Under the pieces are notes generated by a model. It saw only the letters and a list, made by a program, of their open reading frames with translations. It had not been told where the DNA came from and did no database searches. From the NCBI RefSeq assembly GCF_001649575.2, contig NC_051431.1, positions 4,788,354 through 4,852,353 on the forward strand: a DNA stretch of 64,000 nucleotides. Direction: 5' to 3'. Positions 1 through 12,775 of the stretch are shown piece after piece. Source of the DNA: Kryptolebias marmoratus (taxonomy: Eukaryota > Chordata > Actinopteri > Cyprinodontiformes > Rivulidae). A program made the position numbers and the translations under genes. Positions within the stretch are counted from its first letter, which is position 1, and each line of letters begins with the position of its first letter.

Positions 1-305
1 TTTCAGCTTTTTTCTTTCTGTTGTTTCTGCTTCTTTCAGCTAATTTTGGCTTTGTTCTTCTCATTTTCAGCTACTTTCAACTAACTTTAGCCTTTTCAAC
101 TAATTTCTGCTTCTTTCAGCTTTTGTTCTTCTATCTTATGCAAATCTTCTTCAAATTAGCTTCTGTTTCACTTTTTGCGTTTTCATTAAACTTCAGCTGT
201 TCAGCATATCTTCAGCCGCTTTCAGCAAAATTATTCAGCAAAAAAGCATTCACACTGCATTTTCGCAGGAAATGCAACTTCTCTAGTTTCAAAATAGTTT
301 ACTGA
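1..305 (-). repeat. GCTAAAA-type interspersed repeat, copy 1 (reverse)
   Basis: T-rich sequence built of irregular TTTCAGC, TTTTAGC and CTACTTT words, followed by a more unique end (ttcagcaaaaaagcattcacactgc). The same word pattern and tail recur near 3.7, 26.1 and 37.1 kb. The copy is cut by the window edge. Confidence 0.5.
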
Positions 306-949
306 TAAATCAGAGAAAAGGCCCAAGGAATATTAAGTTTTATGGTAAATCAACTTGTTTGTCATCCAAAAGTGAACCATTTCACCCTGACTGTTGATTT
401 CATTACAGTTAAATGAGCTTTAGGATGTTTTTATGTATTTTATCAGATGAAGCACACTGATAACACACAAGTTGCCCTCACACTGAGAAGTAAGCCATTG
501 AGATAAAAGCCAATAAAAAGGGGAAACCATTTTAAAATATATGCGCAGAAAGCAGAGGAATGGAAGTGTCATTTTTAAAGAAAAAAACAGTGTTTCACTT
601 TCCGTCCTGGAGAAAATGCAGACAAGTTGAGACACGCAGACGGGAGGAAGGCTTCACTGGCGTTGGCTCTGTCCTTTCAGGAACTCGCATGAAGAGTACA
701 GGAAGTGAGCTTGTCTCCCTGCAGCTGTTCAGCATCACGCCGCGGCCTGTGACAGCAGCAAACCGGCCTCACTGCTTCAAACTCTTATCACTACTTTCTG
801 ACTTTCCCAGGGTTCCCGAGCTGATTCCAGCTCTGCCCTCCTCCGCGCTTCCCTTTGAGGAACCAGAAACTGGCTCCACAGATCTGGAGCCTGAGCGATA
901 GGTGGGCGTCAGCCTGGAATGTGCGTGAGTTTAGCCTTGAAAACACTTA

Positions 950-1125
950 GGCCCAGTCCACACGGGAACGGCCTTTGTGAGTATTGTTTCGCCCTTGCAT
1001 CCACACAAAAATAGGGTTTTAGGAAAGCTAAAGATGATAAAAGCTGAAAGATATTTTCTTAAACTGGGTTCCAGAGTGAGAAAATCTTAAACGTCGCCCT
1101 TTGCTCTTCGTGTGGACGGAGCGAA
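950..1125. repeat. Possible non-autonomous hAT-like fragment
   Basis: Begins cagtccacacgggaacgg and ends near cgtgtggacggagcg, an imperfect inverted pair of the tccacacgg type seen at ends of many fish hAT-like repeats. Similar words appear at about 45.2 kb. Family unproven. Confidence 0.35.
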
Positions 1126-3689
1126 ATGCTACATGACATCAATCTGATCAGCTGTTTTAGTGGTGACTTCATAACTTACCCATTTGTATTTGTAAAAAAG
1201 AGTAATATTACTACAAAATATTTCAACTAAATACAGTGTCCCAGGTGTTTGAGTTAGCTAACAGTAAATTATCAAACCACTGACCTCCCCCCATTCCGTC
1301 AGCCTTGTAACAAACTCCAAATTTATGTACATCCTTTGTAAGACTTTAACTCATGCTTCATGTTCTGGCAATGATATCTGAACTGTATTTTTGGTAAATT
1401 AATGGGTGACAAAGCTAACAGCTTCATAGAAAATAATGGGACTGAGGGTAACACTGAAGAACGTTTCCTAATGTCCACAATCCGGACAGCTGTGGTTTAA
1501 TTAAAGAACAGGATGGATGCATACAGTTTACCATGCTCCATGTCTCGTTTCCTGTTTCTGGTGGATTTTTGCGGCAGAACCACACAATTACTGATGTATT
1601 TTGAGTCATTTCTAGAAACAATGCTGTGTTTATGAGGATATTTGTGAAAACAAGCAATTGTCTGTTTTGGAAAAATGAAAATGTTCCAGTGTGAACACAG
1701 CTTTAGTTTTACTCCAGGTTCACTTTTTACCAAATGTTTGAGCTGCTGATGGGTCAAGCTGTTTGTTTCCACACGTCAACATTCAGGCCCTGCAGATTCT
1801 CGCTCTGCTGTTCAATGATTTGCTTTCTTTGATTTATTTCCACCTCCCTTTTCCATTTTTCTTCATTCGAACACTAAAAAAAGCTCCATTTTCTGCTCAA
1901 AGCTGCCGTGTTTCCTGAATGTGCACTTCCAGTCTCCCCCACCTTGGCTTCGGCGCATTTTGACTGGTTGCCCATGAAAACACAGATCTCCCAGGCGTCA
2001 GATACACATTCCACATGTTAATCACACGCGTTATTTTCTTTTTATTTTGTTCCCAACATGACCTCACCACCTTGTCCCCCACCCACCCCCAGCACACAGC
2101 CACCCGTTTCCTGAACTCTCCTTTCTCATATTTGATCAACAGTAATTACCAGGCACACACCCCCCCCCCAAACGCCATTATTTTCTTGCTCCTAATTGTT
2201 AACTCTTTCCTGTCTGTGGAAAACAAACGCCTCCTTCAGAGCAAATTCGACTCAGGGTCGTGCAAAGCAAAGGAAGCTGGGCTCTTTGTTGGAGTTTTTC
2301 TGTGCGTGTGCAGAAAAGGTCTGTTTTCTGTGTTTCAGAACAACAAAAGTAAGTTCAGACGTTTACATGCTCTGTTGCAAACACCACAGTTTAAATGCTT
2401 TTGTAGCCATATATGAGCTTGAACTCTTTATCTGTCTGAAGAAGTTAAATTTTTTTTTTCAGGTCTGTTCACTGATATTCTGTCACTTTAGAAGTCCTCA
2501 GATGTTTTTGGTAGCTTACATTTTTGCTGGCCTTTTCCACGCTCCAGTTTACAGATTAGAAAAACACCAATAATCTTAAATCTAATCATCATCTTTAGCT
2601 TTAAGATCATTTTGGGGTCTCATAACATATTTGAAATTGATACAAGTTTTAGAAACATTTCCCAGATAATAATCCCTTAGCAGTTTCGGGTAAACATCTG
2701 TATTCTGCACAGATTTTAGGTTAGTAAAAATCTACTTGAACTTGAGTCAAGGATGAAAGTTTTGGAGATGAGTTATCCCCATCTGGGGTTTATTTTGTCA
2801 ATCTTAAATAGTGTAAAACTGATAACCTTCACATAGTTAGCCTCATTTTTATACCAAACTGAACTAACTAGTTACTCCTGATGAGCAGCGTAGTGTTAAA
2901 CGTGTGCTGAATGTCAACTTTGTTACCGAGAAGACAAAATGGAGTGATGTTACTTTAAGTCATACAAGGAGGGGAAAAGAGATGATTATCTGCAGTGCAC
3001 ATGCTTCGCTCAGCTGGGTCCCCAAGCTCAACTGTGGAAGAGTGGGAAACTATGTTTCTCCACCAGGGAGGGCAGGGTAAACTATTTTTGGGGCTCAAGG
3101 CTTGGGAAACCCCCCCCCCCAGAGCCAGTCAGGCAGCCTGGTTCACAGTTAGACCACATCTGAAGCAAACTGTAATGAAGCATGAAGAGCAAGAGAATGT
3201 CGAAGAAAGAAAATAGTTTGTAATGCGGAGCCTTAAACATGTTAAATTAAAGAGTTCATATCTGGATTGTTCAGCCTACACAGTACACCCCAGAAGATTT
3301 CCAAAGACACAGACTTTAAAATACCACAGTATATCTCCTCGGCAAGCAGTGTTTGCTGATGTAAACAACAATCCACCCGCGTCTTCAGACTGTGGTCTCG
3401 TATCGAAGCACGAGGTTTACTGTATGACCAGCCGGTGTGAAAGAAGAAGAGACCCAGACGGATCACACAAAGCCCGGTTCTGTCTCTTCCCATTTCCACG
3501 GGCAGGGGAGGAAAACCACATGATGTTAGACTCTGTGAATCCCAACGTATCCGCCTGATATGAAATCAGCAGCCAGAGAGCAGCAGACCATCACGGAGCT
3601 GATAACAAGACTGTCCGACTGAAGGTCATTAACCTCACGGCTTCTTACACACGCTGGAAAACAGTCAAAGTGAAAGTAAACTAGAAAAA

Positions 3690-3990
3690 TTAGCATTTTC
3701 TGCAGCGGGAAAGATGAGTGCTGAATGTATTTGCTGAAAAGTTTAAGTTAAAACAATCAGTAGGAAAGCTAAAAGCTAAACTGAGCAATAAAAAAGCTAA
3801 ACATTACAAACAGCCAAACAATTGCTAAAAGTTCAAATTAGCAAAACAGTAGCTAAAAAAATGAAACAAGTATGCTGAAGTAAATTTCTAAGAGGAGTTT
3901 TTTCAAGAATTTGAAGAGTTCTTAATGTTTGTCTATGAGAAAAATGGCAATAAAGTTCAATAATTTAAAAAGTACAACCTTTCCAAAAAC
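3690..3990 (+). repeat. GCTAAAA-type interspersed repeat, copy 2
   Basis: Contains gctaaaagctaaactgagc, gctaaaaagctaaa-like words and then aagtaaatttctaagagg, aatttgaagagttcttaatg and gtctatgagaaa, a 3' part that aligns by eye with the copy near 26.28 kb. Confidence 0.5.
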
Positions 3991-5733
3991 CAAAGTAGTA
4001 ACAGTCGAAACAACATACAGAAGATAAACAGGACAACAAGAGAAATGAAAAGCCCAGCTGTTCAGATTGTCTCTGCAGACTTTGCTGTCAGGTTTCTGTG
4101 AGTTCTGCCCAGGAGGAACCACCTCCCTGGGCCTTCCAGGAAAACATGATGGTGGTTCTGAACCAGACTTTTCCACTCATGAGGAAATCTGAACACGCTC
4201 ACTGACACGAACTCTATGTTTTAAGTCTTTAATAGATAAGCTAATTCTCAAGCTGAGACCGAACTGGAGACACAAACAAAACCCCTCAGAGAAGCAGGAT
4301 AAATAAATTCAACTCCCCAGAAGGGCTTAATTGTGTTTCCTAATTGTGACAACATGACTCAGTGAATGAATTATAGACACTCTGAAATGTGACTCATGGT
4401 TTCTTGCTATCGTCTAGTCTGCTGGGTTTCAGAACATCCTCTGCTCTGATCCAATTCTAGAAATCCACATCATGTTCTCTACGTGTTAACTGCACAACAA
4501 GGATATGAGGAGGCTGCAGGAGGAAAACAAACATCTGTGCTGAGATATCTTAGAGAGTGACATCTAAACAACTTCTTGTCTCTTCTACCTGAGGTTCCTG
4601 GGTGCTCAGCCAGATTTTCATGATAAAATCTGTGTCGTATCATTTCATTCTTATTTATAATGAATTCCTCTTCACGGTTACAGCAGCAAAGTGTAGTGAC
4701 AGTCAAAGCATTTAGCGAATGGTATTCTGTCTCAAGTGACAGGATTTAGGTGAAAAGAAAGAAGAAGAAGAAGAATTTAACAATTAAGGCACAACGAAAA
4801 GAGTCCAAAATGACCACAGTTAAATTTAAACATAAAAACCTTCATAAAGTTTTAATTTATTTTTGGTTGTTTTATTAAATCAAAGAATATGTTTAATTAG
4901 ACAAACTTAATAAACAAATAACTCCTCCGTAACGTTCACTGAAAGGGAAATGTTTTATAACTTCGATACACTAATATTGCTCAGAAATGTTGCATCTGTT
5001 GGTTTTAGTTCATTTTTGGCTGAGAAATTTATTTTGCATCCTTCCTGCTTTTTCAGCTTCAAAAAGGAAAGAATCAGAACTTTTTCCAACTTTGCTAAGG
5101 CAGAAACATAAATAAAATAGTTTCATTAATAAGTCCAGTTTCCAGGCCTCTACATTAACAGAGTAAAACTCCTTATTCTTAGTCTAATTAGTTTATTTTT
5201 ACATAACATTTCTTTTAAAACATGTTTAGCTAGCATCTTTCATCCTGTCAGGATGTGCTTCAAGCTTTAATGACCAAACTTTTTACAGAGGCAGAAAATC
5301 TGACATCGTCAGAAATTAAAATAAGTTCTGACTTCAGTTAAACACTAAATTAGACCCGAGTGTGGGATGGGATCTGGAACGTAGGCGCAGCTTGCAGTAC
5401 TTCTGTCGGCACTCTTTCCTCCAAAAAAGGAGAAGAATGGCCGAAAGCCAAAATTAGACGAGGGCAGCGCGGGAGGTCCGGGTTTAAAACTGCTCTGCAG
5501 GGAGATCTGAAAGCTTTAATCCAAAAATGATGATTTTATTTTTCAGTCTGATTCACTGAAAATCCCATTCCTGACAAATTCAAACTTATTTGACAAGCTA
5601 CAGATATCTATAAGGAGCTAAAACTTTGCGTTAATAAACCAGCTGCATCGTGGGTTTTATCTCCAGAGTGCCAATTTGAACTTTCCCTGCAGTTCAAACC
5701 TCAGTTTCTTTATTTCTTCACCCCAATTCATTG

Positions 5734-5777
5734 ATCACTGAGCACTGATCACTGATCACTGATCAGTGCTCAGTGAT
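5734..5777. repeat. Perfect 18-bp inverted repeat (8-bp loop)
   Basis: Arms atcactgagcactgatca (5734-5751) and its exact reverse complement (5760-5777) around ctgatcac. The arms and loop are themselves built from the 7-mer actgatc, so it probably grew from a short tandem repeat. Confidence 0.95.
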
Positions 5778-6935
5778 AGAAGGACTCAGAAATATCTTCC
5801 AACAAATCAGCAAAACAATGTGGAGATTTAAATACAAAGAAATCAGAGCACAAACCTTTACAGCATGTCAACACAGAAAATATAATGTTTTAGACTAACA
5901 GCCTCACATCTGAAGGAAAAAAATAAAATAAAAATGCTTTCAAATAAAGACCCTCAGTCTCAGCCAGTCTGAGCTGTGCTGGATGTCGGTTCCAGCTTTC
6001 AGGCTTTAATGAGGACACAAATGAACGTTTTCAGGCTTTATTTTGAAGTTTGTCAATCAAACAGCACCAACATGCTGAATCCACTTCTAATTAAAAAGAA
6101 ACATTTGCAAAATCTTTTTTTCCCTGCAGCATCATTTTATCTTTTATTACTGCTTTTTATGCTTTTTATTTTATTTTATTTTTTTTTCAAAGCACCTTAT
6201 CAATTTTAATTAGGTTAAACTCTGAAATGACTCATGTTTTTTGTTCATGCTCAGCACTTGTGTGTCTCTGAATGGATGAGATGATAACAATAATAGGAAA
6301 AAGCTCAGCTTTATATGTGTAATTTGTGAAAACAGCAGAAATAGCCTTTTTCTTTTAGTTTTTTTGCAGTAATCTCCATGTTTTCGCTGTGCAACAAGCG
6401 AAAACATGAAAATCCTTTTTTAAAAAATATTATTTAAACGCTGTGAAGTCAGGAGACGTTTTAAAATGTGATATTTGCCAAAAGCTCCAACCTTGTGACT
6501 ACACAGGAGGCTTTGTTTGATGCTTTCTGATCACGTCAAGCTCCACAAAAACCTGTTTTGTTTTATATTCTCAAGATAACAGTGATTAATCCTGAGCTGC
6601 AGCTGATCTAATTTACAGCCTTTGCAAACAATGTTGTGCTCTGGCGATGAAGTAGTGTTTGCAGTCCATGAACTGGGGTGTGAGTACTTTAAAATCACTA
6701 TTCAGATGACGTCGTGCTGCGAGGGGAAAGAAGTAAGTCATTAGTGAAGCGGCTGCTACAGACTCTCTGCTCTGTGAGGTTTACTGGCTGTTACATAAGA
6801 AATGTGCTCACCAGATGGTTGGTAATCCAAAATACTCACTCCTGCGCTTGTGGTGTTGTTTTTCCTTCCAGCGAAGGAAAATCCCACTTCATGAAACACA
6901 TACGCCCATACAGAGAAACTCCTCAGGTGCATGGG

Positions 6936-6959
6936 CACACACACACACACACACACACA
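6936..6959. repeat. (CA)n microsatellite
   Basis: Twelve uninterrupted CA units. Confidence 0.97.
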
Positions 6960-7413
6960 GTCTGCTGCACAGTGTTCCCGTTTGTTTCGTCAGCTTGTTC
7001 TTCCAACACACAAAATATGAAACTTAAGAATTTCCATGAGTTCATTTGCTCTTATAAGTTGGACGAGGTGATTCAGGAACAACAACGGCTCAGAAGAGAT
7101 GCTTTCCTGTTCAGATAAATCAAGTTAATAAAAGCCGAAATGAAATTTAATTCGACCACATCTTTTGCTTTGCGCGAAGTTGTTCGCTTGCAATCACAGC
7201 CCGTTCAAACACAACCAATCAAACCACATTATCACTTGGACAAAAGAATGAAGATTGATTTTGCTGATGCTTAAACTCTAACATTGTTTTCAGGTTAATC
7301 AGCAGTTTGGACTGTTTGGTTTGTTCCTTCTTTACTTTGGTAACGTGTTATTTCACAATGATGGAGAGGCAGGGAGGATGAGCTGCAGAATCTCTGTTAT
7401 CCGTCACCAATAG

Positions 7414-7614
7414 TCTCCAATCCTGGTCCTGGAGGGCCACTATCCTGCATGTTTTACTTGTTTCTCTGCTGCAACACACCTGATTTGAATCAATGGGTGA
7501 TTAACAGGCTTCTGCAGAACAAGAAGAGGTGATTTAACCACTGAATCAGGTGTGTTGGAGCAGAGAAACAAGGGAAACATGCAGGATAGTGGCCCTCCAG
7601 GACCAGGATTGGAC
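7414..7614. mobile_element. Palindromic MITE (non-autonomous DNA transposon)
   Basis: About 200 bp whose left end (tccaatcctggtcctggagg and on through the atcctgcatg block) is repeated inverted at the right end (ccaggaccaggattgga). The internal cacacctgatt also recurs inverted. The arms are about 80-90 bp with a short centre. I recall this as a common fish repeat but cannot name the family. Confidence 0.75.
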
Positions 7615-7649
7615 ACCCCTGCCCATCACCATGAAAGGCAGATGATCGT

Positions 7650-7770
7650 GTAATTGCCTGTGCATGCTTGTTTATTAATTTGTCTGTTAGCAAAATATCT
7701 CTTCAATCCCTCGATTGATTCAAATGAAACTCTCAGAAAGTGACGTTCATCTGCAACTTTAGACCTGCTC
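7650..7770 (-). repeat. Interspersed repeat family A, fragment (reverse)
   Basis: Contains tctgttagcaaaatatctc followed by degenerate tcattcaaatgaaactctc-like sequence: the tail of the family described at 14.27-15.09 kb. Confidence 0.5.
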
Positions 7771-8989
7771 AGATGTGAATCCTGTCCGAACAGCTCATTC
7801 AAGAGTCAAGACAAGTTTGTTTATCAATAAATAAATTTTAAAAAGTTGTGATCCAGCAGTTATATCAAACAGTGTCTTTGTGTTTGGTTTCTACGTGAAT
7901 CTTTAAACCACGGAGGAGGAGCTGGAGCGGAACTGCTAACAACGTGAAAGCAGAAGATTACTTCCCTTCTCCCTGATCTGCTGCGGAGGAAAGAAAGCGG
8001 CTGTTTCTCTTCATACTTTCCCAAGACATGAGAATCCTGAGAAGGAAGTTAAAACTGACAGAAACAGTGAGGAGGCCCCACACTTATGAGCAAGACTTGC
8101 ATTAAAAACACACATAAGTGGAGGGGGTGGAAAAGTCCTCCTATAGCACACAGAGGAGGAGCTTTGGTACAGGACACTTCAGCCTCCAAACCACTCAACT
8201 GAGGACAGACAAACGTGAAAGATGTTTTATCAGCTCCGTTTCCTTCCTTCTGGATAAGGAAGTGTCTGAAACACAGAGTCATGGCAGCCTTTTCTGCTTC
8301 TGGTAAATCTTTCTTTTGTTTTTTTTCTGATTGAGTGCATTAGGAAAATACAGAACAATCCTTCTTTAACCAAGTTTAAACAACCATGAGCAGCTTGTCA
8401 TTAAAACCAAACATAAAACCTTCTTATTTGCAGTAATAGGAGTTAACAGGTTAAATGATCATTAGAAACAGTGTCAGCTCTCAGAATGATGTAATGCTTC
8501 ATATTCAGCCCCACCACCGTAAAGCAAAGCCCCTCCATTAACCGTGTCAAGCTTTAAAGTGCAGGCTGCAACAGATGGTTTTTACCTCCATCCTGAGAAT
8601 GTGTCAGATCCCGTCCCCTTCTGTCTTCTGTGTCCTTCCTGTCCGCTTCAGCCGTGGAGGAACCTGAGGAGCGAAGAGGAGAGCAGCGAGCTCTGTGTTT
8701 ATATCTGGAGCCAAATCAGCTGCATGGATGGAGAGGAGGGGCTCACAACTTTTACACACACTTCTCTCCCTCCCTGTCAACTACGGCGGAGGACTTTCAA
8801 AATAAAAGAGAAAGAGGAAAGTTCTGCTGGATTTTAACTGTAGATTTAAAAAGAAAACTTTCACTGCTTTAGTTTGGAAAGTGATGAGATTACAAATGTG
8901 AAATAATCATTCTGACAGTTTACAGTGTTTCTAAAAATGCCTCTCGTTTGTGTGTTCATCATGTTGGCTTTAAAGCAATTAGCTGTTAA

Positions 8990-9095
8990 ATAGTGTGGGG
9001 AAACTAAAAGCTTTTGCCATTTAGTCTCAAGCTTTCATTTAGCTACTTTTAACTTTTAGCTAGCCTGTACAACCTGTTTTAGCTGATCCTGTAGT
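8990..9095 (-). repeat. GCTAAAA-type repeat fragment (reverse)
   Basis: Short stretch with ttagctacttttaactttta and gctagcctg words like those of the larger copies. Confidence 0.35.
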
Positions 9096-10959
9096 TTTAG
9101 ATCAGACCTAACCACCATCTCAGGGAGAAAAAGCTTTGAGTTTGGAGAGTTGTGCAGAGAGAAAAGAAGATGGCTCCAGGGGCCATGCTGAAGGACAGCA
9201 ACAAGGAGGAGAGTGAAATCTACTGACTTTTTGTCCTTCTCTAAAACTGAAAATCTGTTTTAACGCAGCTTCCTGCAGTCTCTCATTTGTCAGAAAGAGA
9301 CAGTAGAAAATGTTGATGATGTTTTGTGGAAATGGGCTGAAATGAAAATTATACGTTTTAAAACAAAAGAAAAAAATGAAAACAGTTTTTGTTTGTGTTT
9401 GTTTCATTCACTTAATTGTTTTCTTAATGACCTCATTATTATTTTATTTTATTTGTAGACTTTATTTACTTTAATTTGCGGTAAAATCTCAGGTATCTGA
9501 GCAGCTCTATACTGTGTCTCCCTCTGCTGGTAGAAAATATAACTACTGTGTAATGTACTTTCCCCACAGGAAGATAAATGTTATATAGATACATACTGCA
9601 GAGCAGGATCATGTGACATTTCAAGACAAAATGTGTATAAATGTGCTTAGTTTCTTACATTTCATATATATCCCCCGTTTTATTTACTTTCAGTATATGC
9701 ATGAAATATAACTTTTGTTGTCCTTTTTAACCTCATTTGCATATAATAGGTCATAAGGCTGATTCATTCTTGAAAAAAACTGATTTAAATATAGGGATGT
9801 ATTAGTGGCATTATAATATTTGTAAGCTAATAAAAGATTTATCTGATGTGAGAAAAACAAATTCTGACACAGACTTGTCACAATTCTTATTGTGTCTGTA
9901 TTGTAATGGTTTATCTAAAATTAATAAATACATTAATTAAAGATCTAACAGCAATGCATGCAGGTGTTTGGAAGAAAAAACAAGCAAACTTTGAATCCTC
10001 AGAATGATTTAAGCAGATGTCAACACAGCTCCAGAGAAAACAGCCCGTCTGAATTCTCATTAAAGAAATGAACCATGAGAGGAGCTGAGCTGCTTGTTGA
10101 TCTCCTCCCAGCACTGATGGCAGGAGAGTCTGTGACATATGAGCTGCACTGGCTGCATTAGCTTCCCTGGTGAAAAGATAAATGGCTTAAAAAAAAAAAA
10201 GAAGTGCCATGTGTGAGTCAGACTCAAGAGTCTGTGTCTCTTTGTATTTGCGCAAACCAAGGTCCGATGATTCACGGGCAAAATCGTGACGGTTTCTTTC
10301 AAAGGACAAGACTGATGACAGGGAGAACCTTGAGAAAAAAAAAATGTTTATTTTAAGAATTTCAGGTTGAAATACACAGCTCTGACATGACCCTTTTCGG
10401 GGAGCAGACAGCGTACAAAAGTGTACAATTTCTACTCCAAAACTCAGCATCAAAGAATTCAAAACACATCTTAAGATCATACAAGTAGGAAAAGCACTCA
10501 GCTCTGCTGCTCGTGTCTTTATTTCTCTGTGAAAAGCATTTAGAGCAGCCATTACTTTAAATATGGTGATGCAGGGACGTCGATTGCCAGTTTCAATCTG
10601 ACTCAGGTAATATAATATAATAACCACGTCAGATTACATGTGACAGCCGGCACGTACGCAGGCCTGAACCTCCGGGCTCAGGTGTTCCCGGCGTCACCCA
10701 GACAGATGAAAAGTGCCTCGTTTGAATCCGCTTTCACCGAGTGTATGTTCAATCTGATCACACACACACGTGCACGTGTCTGTCATATCTGCACAACTAA
10801 TGACCTGCTGCTAACAGCTTTAAGATTTATAAGAGTAAACAAACATTATGGTAAAAGTCAATCACACACCGGCACATGGCTGACAGCAGTTAGAAATGAC
10901 AAATAAACAAACCTTTCATGAATAAAAAGACATGAATCACTGCTGCAGGTGCATGACAC

Positions 10960-12235
10960 AGAGCTACGCAGAAGTATTAATTCCTCTTGGTAATCTTTTT
11001 TCTATTTTGTTGACTTACAAGCTGGAATTTAATTGGATTTTTAATTTATTTAATTGCAACAATTCTCAAAAAATATTCCATATTAATGAAGTTAAATGGG
11101 GAGAATGGTTTTAAATAACTTTAAAATACTAAAATATGTTGCATGTAAATGTATTCAGCCTCTTTCCTTCGAAGCTCCAACCATCACCTTCAGAATCCTC
11201 ATCATTAGATAAGATCTGCCTGATCTGTGTCAGATGATCTAACCCTGTTGTAACATCCCTAAGAATCAACACCAGTGCTCTAAATAATAAGGGTTTCAAG
11301 CAAAAGCATCATGAAGTCCAAGACCTCTCCACACAGCTCAGAGACAAAGTTGTAGAGAAGGACAGATCAGGGTTTGGTTATAAAAAAAAATACCGTAAAC
11401 CCCAAACGTCCCACAGAGCTCCATTAAATCCATTAATAGGAAATGGGAAGATGATGTCACAGAGCGGGTAAGGAGGGCATTAATCAGAGAAACATCCAGG
11501 AGGCCAAAGATAACCCATCTTTCCCAAACATGTAGGAGAAGGTGCTGTGGTCAGATGAGACCAAACTCAACATCATGTCTGAGGCAAATCGACCACCTCT
11601 CACACTGCTGAGAACACCATCCCTACAGTGAAGCATGGTGGTGGCTGCATCATGCTGCGGGGATGTTTGTCATCAGCAGGAGCTGGGAAACTGATCAGAG
11701 TTAAAGGAAGGATGGATGAAGCAAAATATGGAGAATTTCTTGAGAGGGACTTGTTGGAGTCTTCTAGGGATTTGAGACTGGGACGGAGGTCCACCTTCCA
11801 GCAGGACGCTGAGCCGAAACTGTCTGCTGAAGCTACACAGCTACAGAACCTGATACATATCCTGGAATGACCCAATCTCTGGTTTGATTTAAAGATTGTT
11901 GGACACAAGCAGCACCCAACCAACCTGAAGGAGCTGGTGGACAAAATGGACAAAATGTCCAGAGGTTAGATGGACCAAGATCATGGAGACGGACCTGAGG
12001 AGACTTGATGCTGGAGCTGCTGCAAAAGGTGGTGACAATAAATGCATATGCATGCACCATTTTTCAGTTTTATATATTTTTCAATGATTTTTTTAAACAA
12101 GTTTTCCCCGTTTTTAACTTCAATAATCTGAAGTATTTTTTGAAGAATTATTACTTATAAAACAATATAAAACACAATTAAATTTTAGCTTGTAAGGCAA
12201 CAAAATACAGAGTTTACCAAGAGGGATGAATGCTG
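10960..12235 (+). mobile_element. Dead Tc1-like transposon
   Basis: The terminal segments form inverted partners (agaagtattaattcctcttgg at the left, accaagagggatgaatgctg at the right). Inside are transposase blocks readable in pieces: KHGGGCIMLRGCLSSAGAGK and DLRLGRRSTFQQDAEPK, matching Tc1-family catalytic-region motifs with substitutions (W to R in the MLWGC block). Frames are broken by stops and deletions, including most of the segment ahead of the middle block. It ends about 230 bp past the mlnr stop, in opposite orientation. Confidence 0.82.
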
Positions 12236-12429
12236 TTGTTAGACACTTTAACTGAGAAGAAGTCCTACGTGCAGAAACAGGTGAGAACAGTGAACTATCT
12301 GCAGGTATATACTTCTTTATGAGGTGGACAACACTGTGACACTCAAACCATCCTAATAGGAGTAATAAACCAGATTTTGCAAAGAAGTGCTGTGAAGCAC
12401 TAAGCCCTGTTCTTTTCCTCCTCAGCTCC

Positions 12430-12449
12430 TGACCCCTGACCCCTGACCC
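12430..12449. repeat. TGACCCC triplet repeat in mlnr 3' flank
   Basis: Three 7-bp units of tgacccc, about 20 bases past the mlnr stop (minus strand: GGGTCA spaced by one base). The arrangement looks like nuclear-receptor DR1 half sites, but chance tandem duplication is as likely. Confidence 0.6.
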
Positions 12450-12467
12450 TTACAGAAACCAGCAGAC

Positions 12468-12775
12468 TCAGACCCCAGTCAGGCTCTCATTCAGGTTGGA
12501 GATGCGGTCGATCACGCAGAGCTGTCTCTGACCACGGAGGACCTGCCGGGGGCGCTGGTGGAGCAGGAAGAGGCGCTTGGCTGCGGCCCTGTACTTCCGA
12601 GACATGAGGTTGTACACCACCGGGTTGATGGAGGCGCTGAGGTAGCAGAGCACCATGGAGGCCATGTTGAAGTTCTGGCTCAGCATGGCCGTCTTGTAGT
12701 CGTCCACCTGGGCAAAGAGGTTTCTGCCGATGTGGTAGGGCAGCCAGCAGATGATGAAGGCCAACACCACCACCA
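12468..12775 (-). CDS. mlnr: mlnr coding exon 2 (TM6, TM7, C-tail)
   Basis: Acceptor gtctcctcag, two bases in. Encodes VVVLAFIICWLPYHIGRNLF (TM6), then AMLSQNFNMASMVLCYLSAS, INPVVYNLMSRKYRAAA (TM7 and helix 8) and a tail ending LNESLTGV before TGA. The intron position between TM5 and TM6 is the one shared by GHSR and MLNR genes. Confidence 0.93.

Larger units (their letters stand above)
306..10959. other. Intergenic stretch, no gene recognised
   Basis: AT-rich sequence with short open frames only; none has a recognisable domain, codon bias or splice support. It contains the separately listed repeats, palindrome, CA tract and MITE. Human CDADC1, which from memory follows MLNR, is not seen here; it may lie beyond the window or be lost or moved. 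Confidence 0.7.

Noticed and set aside
560..901. A 113-codon frame in a slightly GC-richer patch
   Set aside because: No domain or family recognised and no neighbouring exons; length is within chance expectation.
6714..7118. A 134-codon frame across the CA microsatellite
   Set aside because: Contains a His-Thr run from the CA repeat and has no recognisable domain.
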